Shown here piece after piece: positions 1 through 14,700 of a stretch of DNA of 64,000 nt. The translations under genes and the position numbers were made by a program. The notes beneath the pieces are model-generated. The model searched no databases. It had not been told where the DNA came from and saw only the letters and a program-made list of their open reading frames with translations. Origin of the DNA: Smittia aterrima (Eukaryota; Arthropoda; Insecta; Diptera; Chironomidae); contig CP093830.1 in the NCBI GenBank assembly GCA_033063855.1, positions 10,664,854-10,728,853 of the forward strand, written 5' to 3'. Positions within the stretch are counted from its first letter, which is position 1; every line of letters starts with the position of its first letter.

Positions 1-3000
1 ATGAGAGATAATGGTGAAGGAACTCATCGAGAAAGAAATTGAATGAAAAACAAGCGCTCAAAAGCAAAAGTGAAAAAGGAAAATTTCTATGAAAACTATT
101 TTTATTATCCGAGTTTATGAAAGCGAAAGAAATGAAGACAAGGCGGGAAAAGGGAAAATTGTGAAAAGTCATTATTCACAATTCAAGTTTGTTGAACCAA
201 AACATTGCTCACTCTTGGTTTCTTACCCGGGAAAGCATTGATTATGACATAACTATGAGAGGAAGGATTCTAACGTTTTCCCAGCAATCAATCGAACGCT
301 TGTAGCCATCTCTTGCTTGCTTATCTCGAAACTCCATCAAATGATAATTTCGTTATTGAGCGTCGCAATTTTAGTGATTGATGGAACGATAAGAACCTAT
401 AAAAGAGAATTATTGCCCGGACGATTCCCGCCTTATCCGAGATCCGTAAATTTGACAGCCGAATTAAGCATCGCGATCGATAGCGTCATGTTAATAAAGT
501 TGAAAGAATTCTCTGCGGCAGCATTGTCGTTGAATACGAGTCATGAGAGACAGAGAGAGAGAGGGAAAGGTCGAAAACATCTTCATTCTCATTACAGTTG
601 CATTAATCATACAATAAATATCATGTTGTGTAAGCCTTTCCTCCTCATAAATTCTTCGGACACGAGCGAGGTTGTTTCACATTATTCGAAGTACTTTTTA
701 TGGCGAATGTGGAAATAATGTCGTGAGCAATTTCCGAAGACTACACGCAATAATTTATTATATGACGCGAGCAAAAAAAAAAGTGAGAAACATGGAAACG
801 ACAACGATCATTACTTGCAGAAGATTAAAATTCATTAATTTTATTTTTATTTCGCAAGAGAATCTGGGTTAAAAGTCATGATCATTAACACGCCCATAGA
901 AATTTTTCTTTTATATGAAACAAAACTTTTTTCTCTTCTCTAAAGAGAAAAACTTTCGTTCATCTTCGAGAGCTGGTGCTTATAATGTTTAGTCAAAATA
1001 TTAAACAAAACTTCCCACCGGGAAACTTTACAAACTCCTTCCCTCGTTGTCTTGATGATGAGATGTTACATAAAACTCTTTGCGAAACTTTCAACATGTC
1101 AACAAAAAGGAAACAAAATAAGTTTCCGTTGTTGGCTCACATCGATTCCTTTCCCTGGGTTTTGTGTGGTGACGTCAGCTGCACTTTAAAAAAATCTTTT
1201 TTGCGTTATTTTTTGTTTTTCCTTTTTTGAAGAATTTTCCTTATTCCCAAAAAAAATGAGTTTTCATTCCATTCAAAAGCGGCACACCTAAAATTTTTTC
1301 TTCTCTAACATTCCGATTGCTGAGATGAAAGAGGATGTTGGAGCTGGGAACGATAAGATTTTCGTGGAAAGCGACGTTGAGAGAGAATCCGCACCCCGAC
1401 TGCGAGAGAAAGCAAACAAAAGTCAGATGGAAATGAATTTGTTTGCTCGGAAAATTACTCACGAGAGAGTGATAAGGGAGATTCCATGGATGCGCAGAAA
1501 GGGCCACTGATGAACGTGCGTCAAATGCGCAACGATGCAACATTCCATCAGCTCATATTCAGTTGCCTTCGAGCCCGCAAATTGTAAAAATCGCACGACC
1601 GTTAGCTGGAGAAATCGTGAAAAGGATTTTTTTTGTGTGTTATTCTGGAGCAGCAGAAAAGCGTTTTCAACATAGTTGAAGCTAATTTAGCGGAAGGAAA
1701 TTTAGAGGAAACTCAGTGAAAATGATGTTGGCGAGTTGAAAGTTCATTTTTCTACTAGGAAATTTAACGCAATTTAGATAAATTCGTCGTCCAAGTCGGA
1801 AAGAAGGAGAGAAAAGTGGCGGATAAGTGTGAGTGAAAGAAAAATACAATAAAAGTGGAAGAAAAAGAAAAAAGTCTTTCTAAAGCAAACGAACAGCAAA
1901 AGAAGGAAAAGCGAGGAAAATCAGGATAAATTTGTAAGTGAGTCCGAGTGTGATAAGCAACGAATGGAGTTGACATCGAAAGAAAAAAAGAAATAATTCC
2001 CCTCGACGAGTTTTTGCTTTCACTGAGAGCAGAAAGTCGACGAAAAAAATTGTTCTTCAGTGATTAAAACCGTGAATTTTTCTCGATTTGTGCGAGGAGG
2101 CTGAAGGAGGCACATGAAAAAGAAATGCTTCGAGAGTACGTCGTGAAAGTTGTCAGTGTGGTAGAGAGATAGAAAAGTGGTGGAAAATTGTTTTCCATAA
2201 GGACGACAAAATTAATTGCCAACAAAAGACAAAAAGTCAAACGATTCCGTTGAAGTCGAATGATTTTGCAATTTATTTTGCTTCCGCACGAGTTTTTACA
2301 GCGCGAGAAAAATGCTCGCTCGACACTTGAGCGGCTTCGCAAAGTGCGAAACTTTCATAAAAGAAATTCAAGCCAAACGATTAAATCTTAAATCAGAAAG
2401 TTGAACGTTCACCGAAGCTTATTTTATTGTTCACGAGAAAAAGTTACTTTCCTTTTATGGAATCTTGTTTGTGTCGAAAGTACAATCAAACTCCTGTGCG
2501 GTGTAAATCCTCATGGGAAAACTCTTTCTCCTCCCTCCGAAGTCAGAGCTTGAAAGAAAATAAGAAGAATAAGAAGAAAATCTGTCAAACAATTTTGAAA
2601 AGTTTCCATTTTTCCTTGTTGCTGATAATGTGAGTTCTGTGCTTTTCATAAGCGAGTTATCGATTCGAGTGATGGGTTCTCGTTGGGAGTGAAATAAAAT
2701 AGATTTTTACTGGCCGAAATAAATCATTTGCCAATGGAGAGGTTGTCGCGAGAGGGTGTTAGAAGAAGGAGGAATTTTCCAATCAATTTTTTGTCTGTAA
2801 TTCAATTTGTAATGTGCTTCGATTTCTTCCTGTCGGTTCCCGGCAAAGACGTGAGGCTCAAAGTCATTTGGAAAATAGAAACGAAGCGGATGTTATGATG
2901 TCGCTGTGTCGTTGTCAATTTCCTGGAATTCATTGTCAATCACCGTAATGAAATGAGAGGGAGAAAAAAAAATCAATTTTCATTTTGTGCAATTCGAGCG

Positions 3001-4829
3001 ATCGTAAATATTTCGCAAACTGGAACAAAAAGCATTCGGTGGGCGGATGGAAAAATGAAATACAATTTGAAATGTGAGATGGGCGGCTCAGACAAGATTT
3101 ACAGGTGTTTTGTTGTGCTCTCGTGAAAGCGATTACAGTAAAAGTTTCCGCTGCGCCTCATCTCAAGTTTAAAGCACTCGACTCGAATATCAAGCGAATT
3201 AAATCCGCGTCGGAATTTATTCGTAAAAGCTCTGAATCAGACTGGTCACAGGAAATGGATGACACTAAAAAAATAAATTAAATTTTTCCGAAAGGAACTT
3301 TTTTGTCACATTTTTCTGGCACAAACAACAACGGCAGTAGAAGCACAAAAATATTTATTCAGCGGGAGATTTCGGGCATAAAATTAATAATGTATGCTTG
3401 ATATTTTTACCATTCGCGTGCATGCTCGTGAATTTCACTGCCCTCTTTTCGATGCTTCGCCTAAATCATGTTGAAAACAGAAATGAAAAATGCAAAAACT
3501 ATTGCAGAGAGCACAACTCTCGAGAGTTGTGACACAAATTGCAAATTATGCGTTGGTGGTTCATTGGAACGAAATGAAATTGCACTCACATTCAAATAAA
3601 ATTGATTTCGTTCCTCCTCTCGAACTCGTTTTCCAATTCATCGCTCGCAGAGATCACACAACTCAAGATTTCAATCACGCCAACAACCTTTTTTGATCGA
3701 ATCAATTTAGGACTAAGCTTGACTTGTTGTTTGATATTTCGACGAAGTCGAAAAGCTTTTGATCTTGAATGCAAATCTCGAAGTCAATCCTGTTTGCGTG
3801 TATGAAAAATAAATGAGCACGACAATGCATAAATTCGATAGCGATGGACTGATAATACCTTATGACAATCGATAATCGTTCTCTTTCCTCCCTTGTGGGT
3901 GCCTCTCCACCTCCGATTTATTATGCACAGCAAATGATATCCTTGTCTGTGTTTATTTAAGTAGTTTTTCATTATAAATGAATGAAGGCGAAGGAGACGG
4001 AGGAAGAGAAGAGAGAGTAGAAAAAAGTGGCAAAAAGTGTATGAGCGAAGCAGATCAGAGACAAAGGCACATTCTCCTTTCGAAATGGCTTTTTATGTTT
4101 ATTGTCTCTTTGCTCTTGCCTCATCTTGTGTGGATGTCACATCGCTTTTCTTTCTTTCGACAATGAACGAGAGAAAAATGCGAAAAAGGATCAGAAGGTT
4201 GGAGAGAGTGGGTTCGAACGCAAGCAAATCTACATACCACACCCAGTTTTTATAGCCGTTTGAGTGCGACTTTTACGCTTTGTTGGGCTGTCTTCTGTGA
4301 CGGGGTTAGTTTTATAGATTCGAGATGAGCTCGAAAAGGAGGCAAATTTAGAATGATTCTAATCAAAAGACAGCAAATTGTTTTCTTGGGTCGACTGATG
4401 AAAGTTGTTGGCGTTGTCCAGGATCATCCGGCATTTTCGCAGCTTCAATCTGACGTGGTTTAACGCAAAGTCCAAGGCTTAGTCGTTCGCCTTTGTTGTT
4501 CATATACCGGACATGGCTTTAAATATTACACACGACTAAACCTTTTTCTGTTTCACCTGCTACGGGAGATGGAGACGGCTTTGCCTCTCTGATTCAGTTA
4601 ATGAATTAATGGACTTTGTGTCAGGTCATGTCACACTGCGAGCTTAAGAGTGAAATGAAATTGCACGAGCTTTAGCCACGAGTAAAGCAAAGCTTTTCAA
4701 AGGTTGCTGCTTTAATCCATTACCAACATTTAAATATTAACAACCAAAGGATTTTTACTGAGATTTTTACTGCTCAGATTAGTAATTTAAATAATCGAAT
4801 TAGTTCAATCTAGATGCTCCTTCTCTCTG

Positions 4830-4863
<34 letters not shown>

Positions 4864-5290
4864 TATCACAAATGACAACTTTCATCTCACGAAGCTTTTA
4901 ATTTGATTTTCAACGTCAAATCCTTTTTTCGCTTACTAATCAATCTCTCACCCGCTTCCAGTTGAATAATTAAACAATGAATTAGCAAATGCAGCAGAGA
5001 AAAAACAAATAAAAATAGTGAATTAAAAACCAACATAAAATGAATAAAACAGAATTATAACACAAGCGAGTGAAAGCAAGGAACGAGTTCAACTTAAAAA
5101 TTAATGGCAAATGAATTGTGCATTGGAGCGAGGACCGCTATTGATCGGTGAGACGACGACGAGTTAGCGCTGAGAATTTCGAGTGAAAAACAGTGAAGAC
5201 GAAGAAGATAAAGGAATATAAATAATGTTTTGATTAAAATCAAATTTAGTGTAGCAGAAGAAAAGGAAAACCTAATTACATCTTCCAAGA
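1..5290. other. Non-coding AT-rich DNA upstream of nAChR alpha1; possible distal leader
   Basis: I see no open frame with recognisable protein character on either strand; the short frames lack domains, signal peptides or matching splice partners. The stretch about 1561-1931 is A-rich with many GTG/AAAGTG words, begins at an initiator-like TTCAGTTG (about 1558-1565) and reaches a good donor (GTAAGTGAGT at about 1932), which is the look of an insect 5' leader exon. A (CT)14 tract lies at 4834-4861. Calling it a leader is inference. Confidence 0.4.
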
Positions 5291-5304
5291 AAGCGGAAGA
5301 GCGG

Positions 5305-5780
5305 AGGAAAATATAAATAATAAATAAGGCGAGGAAACACTCCCGACAGCATCAAGCGAGCAGCTTGCAACTCACATCAATATCAACTTCTTCTCCTATC
5401 GAAAGTGATAAAAAGTTTTTCCCCTCGCGACCTTCGTTACGGGTTTGCTCAGCTTAATTAAAACGAATATTGTTGATTTCTGGAATTATTTCCTCGACGA
5501 TTAAACAAGAAGAGCGTGAAGGAGGAGAGAAAGTTTACGCCTAAGGGAAACGAAAAAAAAAAGTTTTCATATTTCCTTGTTTTTCGAAGAACATAAGCAG
5601 GAACAATAAAAAGAAAGAAACTTCCAGTTCCGCGAACAAAGATCTCGAGACGAGAGAGAAAAGATTCGCGAAGCAACTTTGAGTTCGAGCCATCGGCATC
5701 ACCTTCTTTCTTGAGGTGGTTCCAGCAGAGGCGGAAGACTGCTGTCACGCGCAGGCAATGCACCGTTTTGCGGATCGACC
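5305..5780 (+). promoter_or_regulatory. Candidate 5' leader exon and promoter for nAChR alpha1
   Basis: The coding exon at 16139 is preceded by a clear acceptor (CTTTCAG ending at 16120) with only 18 nt of leader after it, so at least one upstream non-coding exon must exist. A plausible one lies here: an A/T-rich TATAAATAAT-like element near 5310-5325, purine-rich leader-like sequence, and a strong donor GTAAGTAAC starting at 5781. The exact start is not defined and the 1561-1931 block is an alternative or additional leader. Support is sequence look and splice-site logic only. Confidence 0.25.
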
Positions 5781-8700
5781 GTAAGTAACTAAACAAAATC
5801 TTTTTCTTTCTAATCAATTTGCTTCGAAAATGTTTATTCAAAATCTAAATTTGATTGCACAAAGCGACGAGAGCAAATCAAATAGCGCCATCTCATGTCA
5901 TCGTCATACAAAAGAGAAAAATGTTTTAGGGAGACGAAGCTTGTCTGCTCCGCATTCTAAGATTTGAAGACATAAAGGCGTAATTGGTACGCCGAAATCT
6001 TGATCAAATAATGTGAATAAGAAGCAAACTCAAATAAAGAATAATGAAGAGAACGCTTGAGCTAACAACGAGGAGAAAGGAGAAATGGGAGTCGAATGAT
6101 GGCGCGGGAGGGAAGCGACGTGTGTTGAGGAAAAAAACTGAAACGATAATCCGCTTGTCTGAAGACGCTATTTGCGTCTGGTGGTGAATGATTAGCGTTC
6201 GCTGTTTAGTTTTTCATAAAATACCAGTCACGGCCTGTCTCGATTATGTAACATTTTCCGATTGCCAAGAAGGTATTCTTCGATTTCCTCCTCGCAATCT
6301 TCTCATATTTGCATTTTTGATTCCTTTCGACTGAAAAGCTTTCCTTTCTTCTCCTCTAACTGATAACTTTTATTTTTCCTTCTCTTTGAATCAATAAATA
6401 TTCATACGAATGAAAATACATCAAAAATTTCCCTTTGCTTCGCTCGAGATGAGCCGCATCGAATCCATCAGGATGAGTGATGGGGAAAAGGCAGAACTTA
6501 CCTTTTTTGCTTAGTTTAACTTGATTCGTCTTGTGGCGAATCTCTCCCCATCGTCGAAAGCTTTTTTGATGTGCTGCCCGCTTCGATTCACATATTTTTC
6601 TATTGATTTTTGCTCCAACGTCTAAGCAGCTTTGTGTATCTCACTCTCTTCATTTTTATGTGAGCGAAACGGCTCCATGTCTGAGATAAAACCATAATTT
6701 ATGTTGTTTCAGTTCGAGCTTTTTTTTTCTTCCTTTCGCTTATGCAATTCAACTAAGGAAGCCTCGTCCATGTATTTGTGTATTTATGTGTAATGCCATA
6801 AACTTTATGGAACACAAGGAAAAAGTGTTAAAAGTTTCTTCGGAGCAACTTAAATAGATGTAATCGCGAGCGATAAAAAACTAAAGTCGGCAATAAATAT
6901 TCGAAGAAAAGAGAATTTATTGTCAATTAAAAAAATGTTTGTTACAGCGAGACACTTGGATTTGATTCAATTTTCACCTTTGAATCTCATCAAAGACCTT
7001 TGAGTCGAGTCACACACTCAATGACAGTGGAAATCAATTTAACAAGAAGAAGTCATTAATTCTAGCTCTTAAGGGGGCAGAAGTCTAGAAGCACTTTGTA
7101 GAGCATAAAAGAATTGTTTTCATAAAATTTTATTCAATCTTTCTCCGATTCTCCGGTTTTGTGTCGTTTTCTTTAAAAATAGAAGAGCGATAGGAAGTTT
7201 CCTCGTTAGACAAACGACGAGAGTGAGAAGATGAACAGAAAAATTGTTAGCGGCGCCATTGTGACATTTTGACAGAAAGACTTTCGAGCCAGAACGAGAC
7301 GAATATTTCTTATTGATCCTTTATTCTTTGAAGAAAGGAGCAAAAAAAAAGTTATGGCGAATGTGATGAAAGCAATTTTTCTTGAACCTTTTCGACAAAC
7401 GACGAGCAATGCTTCGAGAAGAAAAACAATTTCGACTTTGTTTTTCACCAATTTCTATTGCCACGTTTGATCTTTGCTTTGCTCTAGCTGAACTACCGTT
7501 GCGACATGTGATCTATTTCCCACGTTTGTCTAAGCCTCCTCCTTCTCGATATTCTCCTCTCTCTAACTAACAACAAACTTATTGTGTACCCATTAGAAAT
7601 GACAACTTCATTAGAAGCAATCACTTGATGGTTTCAGGATATTTTTCCGGAGCTTAAGACGAAATTTGCAAATTCTGTCCATGAAACTTCAATCGAGCTT
7701 TTGTTTTCCTTTCATCAAGTAACTCATCCCCGGCGAGCAATCACAAAAGCTTCACAATAGCAAAAAAAAGGAGAGAAACAAAGCAAACATCAGAAAAACA
7801 GCAGCAGCCGACGAATGATTGCAACGACAAAAAAAATTCCATCCTCCATCATTTGAAACGTTTAATTTAAGTGATTCGAAATTGTGTAACGAGAGTTTTT
7901 TTTTGCTGAATGTCTGGGCGAAAACTTTTTCAAGCAATTTCTTTTCGCCCACACCGCCATTCGTCTCGGACATCCGACTCTCAATTTCAATTTAAAAGTT
8001 TTCTCTTTTTGTCTAAGCTGTTTTCAACCCTCGCGCTTCTGATATTTCTAAGCGGTTATGGAAGCGTCGAAATTAATCGGAAATTCCGCGGAAATGCTTG
8101 TTGTTCTTCTCTTTTAATCACTTGCCGTAAATATAAAGCTTCGTTTTCAATTCTATCAGCCTCCCGAGACTTCTTATCTGGCAAATGTTTTCACGACGAG
8201 CTCTCGACTAGTGCTAATCGTAATTATCTCAACTAATCCCCGCCGAAAAGCTTCTCTAGGGGCTTTAAATCTAATGGATTGACTACGCAATCTCCACGCA
8301 AGCAAAAGGAAACTTCATTAAACTCCCTTCTGATTCGGAAATATTTTCCACGGAAAAAGGACGACACAAACAAGCTTCGAGGGAAAAAAGGCGTTGCGGG
8401 AAGCCATGACAGAGAAACGAGCGTTATAACAATAACAATTACTTTTATGAAAGCGATTGCAAGCCAAATAATCAAATCAATTACCAAGACTCACATTGAC
8501 CACATTTTTAGGAAGTGAGCGAAGAGGACGCGACGACGATCTCTCTTCTATCATCGGAGGAGTCTCCTCAAATGAGCTTTGCTTGGCGAATGTTAGAGAG
8601 AAGGGAAGAATAAATTAATTTTTCCATTTCGATGCTTCTGCAACGCTGTTTTATGGCGAAGCGAATGAAGTTGAACCGGGAAGGGAACAAACAAGACAAA

Positions 8701-11700
8701 ACAGCTGAACTGAGCTTAGCTCAATGAACGTCGCGAGTGAGAGAGATGGAGACAGAACTTAGAGAAATAAAATGCTTCTTCATTTACATTAATTTGTTAT
8801 AACGAAGTTGAAGAAGAAGGACGAAACGCTCAAGTGGAATTACGTCATATGTCCTCAGAGATTCGTTGAACAGATTTCAGTTCCGACGAAGGCCACGAAC
8901 AAGAATGAAAAGGAGCTTTGCTCTTTAAAATATGCGAGACTAATGAAGTAAATGACGAATATTGCACGTAAAGTAATCTTCTCCGTCTTCCATTTGTATT
9001 TGCCATAAATTATTCTTGTCAAAAAATGTTTTCTCTCTTCCGTCTCCCCTTGAATTGAGTTCATTTAAAATGATAAATTGAATGTCGGACGAAAGTTTTC
9101 TCAACGAAAAGTTTGTTTTTTCTTCCCATCGCATTTACTCGCCGGGAATGAATCGAACAAGGAAGAAGGAAAAAAAGTTTTGTTCCACTGATTCGACCTT
9201 TTTCCGAGAGGAGAGGAGACGGGAACATCTGGCTTTCGTTGGATGACTTCTGTAAATTTAATTTTCATGATTTTTCCAAAAGAATTAATGTTGTTGACAG
9301 CGCGAGTTTTTGAATGATGCGAAATAAAAAAGTTTTAATGTCAAGACTTGAAGATTAAAACTTAGAAAATGATCTCTTTTGGACGAGACTTGAAAGTTAA
9401 CTAAATCCTCTCTCACATGTCGTTTGTGTTTGATAGAAAATCTAATTTCTCTAACATCATAAAAGCTTCAAACTTGACATTAACTTTGCAATCGTGACAT
9501 TAGCTTCTCACTCACTCACTCACTCAACTGATAAGTGACAAGACTATCCCATTGATTAGATTAAACTCGAGCTTCCCTTTCATCATCGAGGAAATTGTGT
9601 TTGACGTCCAATCGACTGAACTCGTCTCAAAGGTATTCACCTCAAACGAATGCGCGTTCTATAAATTATCGATGAAGAAGCTAATGATCGATTCGATTAA
9701 TACTCTTCAAATGAAGATTTATCTGTTATTGTATGTACACATTGCATCATTCTGAATGATTCATTCACCATCGCCGCCACGAAAGCGAGTAGAAAGGTTG
9801 AAGTTTCATTATTGCAAGGTGAAAAGAGTGAGTCTGAGATTGAATGAAGTTCACTCGCTCCTTGCTTCGCAATCATACTTCAGGATGAAAACCTTTTATC
9901 ATCGTCATTGTATCGCTAACAATACTGACTCGACTATGGCAAAGCAAGTGGGAAATATAAGAGGAAAAGCAGAGTAAACATGGAAGAGTTTCGCAAATAT
10001 ATTATCATTCGATACTGAACTCGATTCAATGATGATGATGAGAACATCAATGTGGTATGCGTGTTGCTTTAGTCTCTTTCGTCGAGAGCACCATAATGCG
10101 ATTTTGAAGAGTTTATGAATTTATGTCGCGCAATTTTCATTCTTTCTTTCTCGCATGCTTTCATTGCGATTTAACTCATAATTTGTGCAGAAGCACGAGC
10201 TTGCCACAAAGAAAATATCGATTCACAACTTTACTGACACTTCCTTCTCTTGACAAAAAAAAAAGATGAAAATTCTCGCGCACCTCAACTCGCATGAAAT
10301 TTATTTTACGCCACCGTAATAAAGCGCGAGGATTATGATTGCAGCCTTCGACACAAAAAGCTTTTTAAAAGCATTTTTCATCACTGAACGAAAGAGTTTT
10401 CTTCTGGCAATTTTACAACTTTTTTCTTCACTCGTCGCTGATATTTTCGTGTCAAGAGAATCTTGTCAAGAAAAGAAGAAAAAGTGTTTTCAAATTTTCA
10501 GTCGATGTACTTGCTTTAAATTCATCGAACTGGAGCTTTAGCTGTTTATTCGCTCTTAATGAGCGGAAAGTTGATCTCCCGAAGGCGAGAAAGCATAAAA
10601 CATTGTTACGGCATTCGAAACGATCCACAAAACAAATGGAACAAATAAAAAGTTGAAGAGGATGAAACAGATTTTTGTGAGTTTAATTAAAAGATAAAGC
10701 TCCAAGCTGTTCTCACATGTGGTAGAGAAAAAGACAAATTTTAGCTTAGAGCAAACTAAAATCCTCAAACTCTGAAACTTTTCGTAATCAAACAAAAGAA
10801 AATTTTGGATTTCAATCACAATCGAGCAAGTAAATAAAATTTATTTGAAACTTAATCAATTTGAATACAAACAATCAAACTTCGCCGTGGAAAGAGGAAA
10901 GTATTTAAATTTAATTAAAAATTCGATCACGAAGTCTCTCCTTTGTTCGCAAATGAAATCTCGCCGAGCTCAAGTTGTCGAGCAACGAAAAATTTCCTCT
11001 TCGTCTCGTCAGAAAATTTCTTAGTTTTTCAATTGTGAATGAATAGTTTTCAATTAAAACTTTTGCCATTATCTTCTTTCTCCTACTCGACAAGCGGATA
11101 AGGACTTCAGCTTGTGGAAGCTGTTCAAGATTCAATTAATAAAAGTTCGAAGCTTCGAGGTAACATCTACAGCATATTGAAGGACCACTTGAGTTAAACT
11201 GTTTAGTTCATTGATTTGAGATGAAGTCTGATGAGAAAACTTCAGACTGAAAACTTTCCAGCAAGCTCAGCAAAAAGAAAGAAAAAAAACTGTTTGCTAA
11301 CGCACCCCACATGAAATTAAGTCTTCACCCTACAAAGAAGAATTCGTTCGTAAAAGTCATTAACTAAATTATGATGAAAAATCTGGTCAGTTCTTCTCTT
11401 TTTCTGTTTGTTCAGCGTCCGTGCAAAAATAAACGAACAAAGAGCTTTTTGGATTTACGCGAGAGAACTGGGAAGGAGACAGAGAAAGAGATAGTCGAGG
11501 GTGGAAAGAAATCCTTGATAGCGAAATTGAATTAATGATAGCCGGATAGAGGACACAGAAATGTAATTATAAAATTAGCATTTACGATCCTTTTTCCTCA
11601 TTTCTGTGTCGCTCTTTCGCTCCAATTGTCTGCGCATTTCTGCGTAGAGCAAGCAGTCGTCGTCGTCGTTTGCTTTGCCATTTCATTATTGTATGTGGCT

Positions 11701-14700
11701 TCATGACTTTCTCTGAGCGTAAGTAACGACAGCAAAGCAAAAGGAAGATATCGCAGACTGGACAGTAATAATTCCAATTTAGCTGCCGATTCCATTATTC
11801 AGTCTCACAAAGACATCCTTTGGTATGGAAAATACATTGAATATAAATCATGTCAAATTAATAAGATTAATGTCGTTCCTATTACCATCGCTTTCGACAA
11901 TCGAAGCGAGAGAACGACGAGAGGCGATAGCGTTGTGATTTACGAAGAAAAAGAAGAAGTTCATGCCGAGTAATTGGACGTTCGCAACTTGAGAGTATTT
12001 ATGAATAAAGCCATTTCGGTTTGAGCCTACATGATTCGAGACATTCGCCTCACTCTTCTCATGATTTGGGTCGTCCGAGCATTGCCTTTGATTTCGTTCG
12101 AGGGTGGAGGGGAAAAAAGGACGCAATACCATTATGCTTTGTAAGCTCTTTTGTCATCCTTTGCCCGAGATTTCAATTTGCTGTTTTAAGCGATTTATTG
12201 TGCGGAATAAAAAGCATTTGTTTTGCGACAGTGAGCTGCTTATTATCTCATCTCCTCGAGCACTTTCGACGAGTTGTATGTGTGTCCTTGACATCAAACG
12301 ATTGCTTTCTGTTTTCAACAGCAAACTCATTAGCAAACCGAATTGCTTATTAGTTAATCAACTGATCCAGCAAATCCAAGCAGTAAAACTTTCAGCTCAT
12401 TAACGTTATTATGAAACCTAACACAATCAATTATTCTCGCAACGAAGGCTTCTTCTCTTAAGTTTTCTTCTTTCTTTTCAACCCCTCCAACCATCGATGG
12501 CATCTCATTTCATTCGATAATGAAAAAAACTCTTCCACGCCTGCATAAATTCGGAGCTTTTTACATGAATTATTGATTACCTCGTTGGTCGCTTGTTCGA
12601 TCCAGGTCACATTCCATCGAAGTCCGAGTCGAACTTTTGTGTACAAATACCAAACTGACCGCTTCGCATTTATCAGGCTTAGTCGATGATCGGAAATGGT
12701 AGGAGGTAAAATAAGAATTGTACAATTGATGATAACGACATAATGACCATCTCTGAGCTTAATCCTGTTATAAATGATTGCTCCCTTTTATATCCCAGCC
12801 GAGAGATGGACGAAAGGGAGAGGCTCGTTCTAGAGAGTACACGAAATGCGATAAGTCAAACTGTCCAGAGCCTCATCTCGTGATACAAATCAATTTGCAA
12901 AATTGAGTTTTTTTTTCTTTCTTGCTGACTCTCAGCGTTCGGTGGGAAAATGAGCTTTTGTGTGATGAATCGCATCGAAAATACCGTCGACATTATCGAT
13001 AAATTTTCCATTTCGAATTTATTTGCAATGTTTCCCTCGTTCGGCTTGATGTTTGTGTTCACTTTTTCTCTTCTTCCTTTTTTTTGGGCTCAAGTGTGAG
13101 TATATAAAAAATTTATTAGTCTCAATCCTCCTTTTTTTTGTCATCGAACTTTCTCTACGAACGACGACATGTAAAAAGTACTTTCGATGTGTTGATGATG
13201 CTCGATATCAGCAGAGAACGATGAGGAGTTTTCATCGCGCAGCATAAAAATATGTCACATCTCAGCCATTATTTTATGATCGAATCGAATTGTGTACTTG
13301 CTGCTTCTCACTCACTTTTGTGCTGACGAGTTCTCGGGAAATGAAATTCAATAAATTTCCTTTCTTCGATTCAATTACTTGTGTCATGTCTTTTGTGAAT
13401 GTTTTTCGGATTATCAAATGTTATCTTAATGCATCGATGCTGTGGTGAAGAGAAAGTACTCGGAGATGATGATGATAAACAACATCTTTCACTCATTTGA
13501 GCAATCTAAACTTTCTCTTTGCTGGAGAGACTTCTTCAAGCTTTCGATTTGTTGTGATTGCAAAGACAAACTTGAGATATGCACATAAATTTCATTTTCT
13601 CGAGAGAAAATCTCGCAATTGATAATCGGAATCAGTTGCAGATTGTAGACTAGATTCCTTCCTTATGGGACAGCAAATTGTGCAGCTGCTGAACAGATCT
13701 TCCATTTCATTGCACTTTTCAACAAGTTTCCTTTGAGACAGACAGAGATTTCTTCTTTCAAAAACAAGCTCGAGGTGACATTTCTGAGGACTCTTGACAA
13801 TCAACAGCACATTCATCGGGTATTGTCGATCGTGAAGGGTTTTAAGTGATGAGTCATCTATACTCTCTATGGAAATGATTGAGGCTTAGCCTCGAAGCTT
13901 CAACCATTCTCATGAATTTTTACATGGAATATTAAGCAGCTTTCGTCATTGCATTGTGCAAGATAGAACCAGGAATAGATTTTTCGCTCTCCGATAAGCG
14001 GAAACTTCCTCTACCCTCGTTCTTCACTCAGGCGGTTGCATTAAATCCATAGCAGAAGTTTAATGTACCATGAATGAATTATTATAAAGCGAGAGATGGA
14101 AAGAGACGCGAGATCATTCATAAAACTAATATTCGGAAGGAATTTCAAAGCAGAATTAGAATCCTCCAAAGCTCATCACGTCGTCGTCGTACTCTTCAAT
14201 CTCATCCCTTTCAGCTATTATCGCCTTGAATCGAGAAGGCGAAGCCATAACGTTCGTCGTCTTCGAACCATGAGAATCAATTTTTTCAAAGTCACCAAAC
14301 ATTTAATTTTATGGGATGATGGGAAGCAGAAAAAAAACCTTCATCATCAGCTTCCTCGTGAAGTCATCAAGTCGACAGTTGACAGTTTACATTTATGATA
14401 ACCCGTTAATGTCTCGATGGCAGTCATCGAAAATCAATCACACAGTTGATGGTTTTGCATTTAAGAATTTACCAGCGCCAGCAGAAAAATTTACTTTAAT
14501 CGATAAGAGAGAGCGAGTGAATCAAAATCACTTTAGTGAATTGAGCGTGAAAAATGTGTCGTCGTTGTCAAGAGATGTGTGATTTATTTCATCAAATTTG
14601 TGCCATCATTGAATTTGAAAACGGGCCGTTGGGGATTGTTCATCACGTCCGTCACAATTGGATGCTCTTCGCTCTCGTCTGTCTGTCTCCCTTATCATCG

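Noticed and set aside
5458..5841. 127-codon minus-strand frame
   Set aside because: Low-complexity translation without domains, overlapping the purine-rich leader-like stretch of the other strand.
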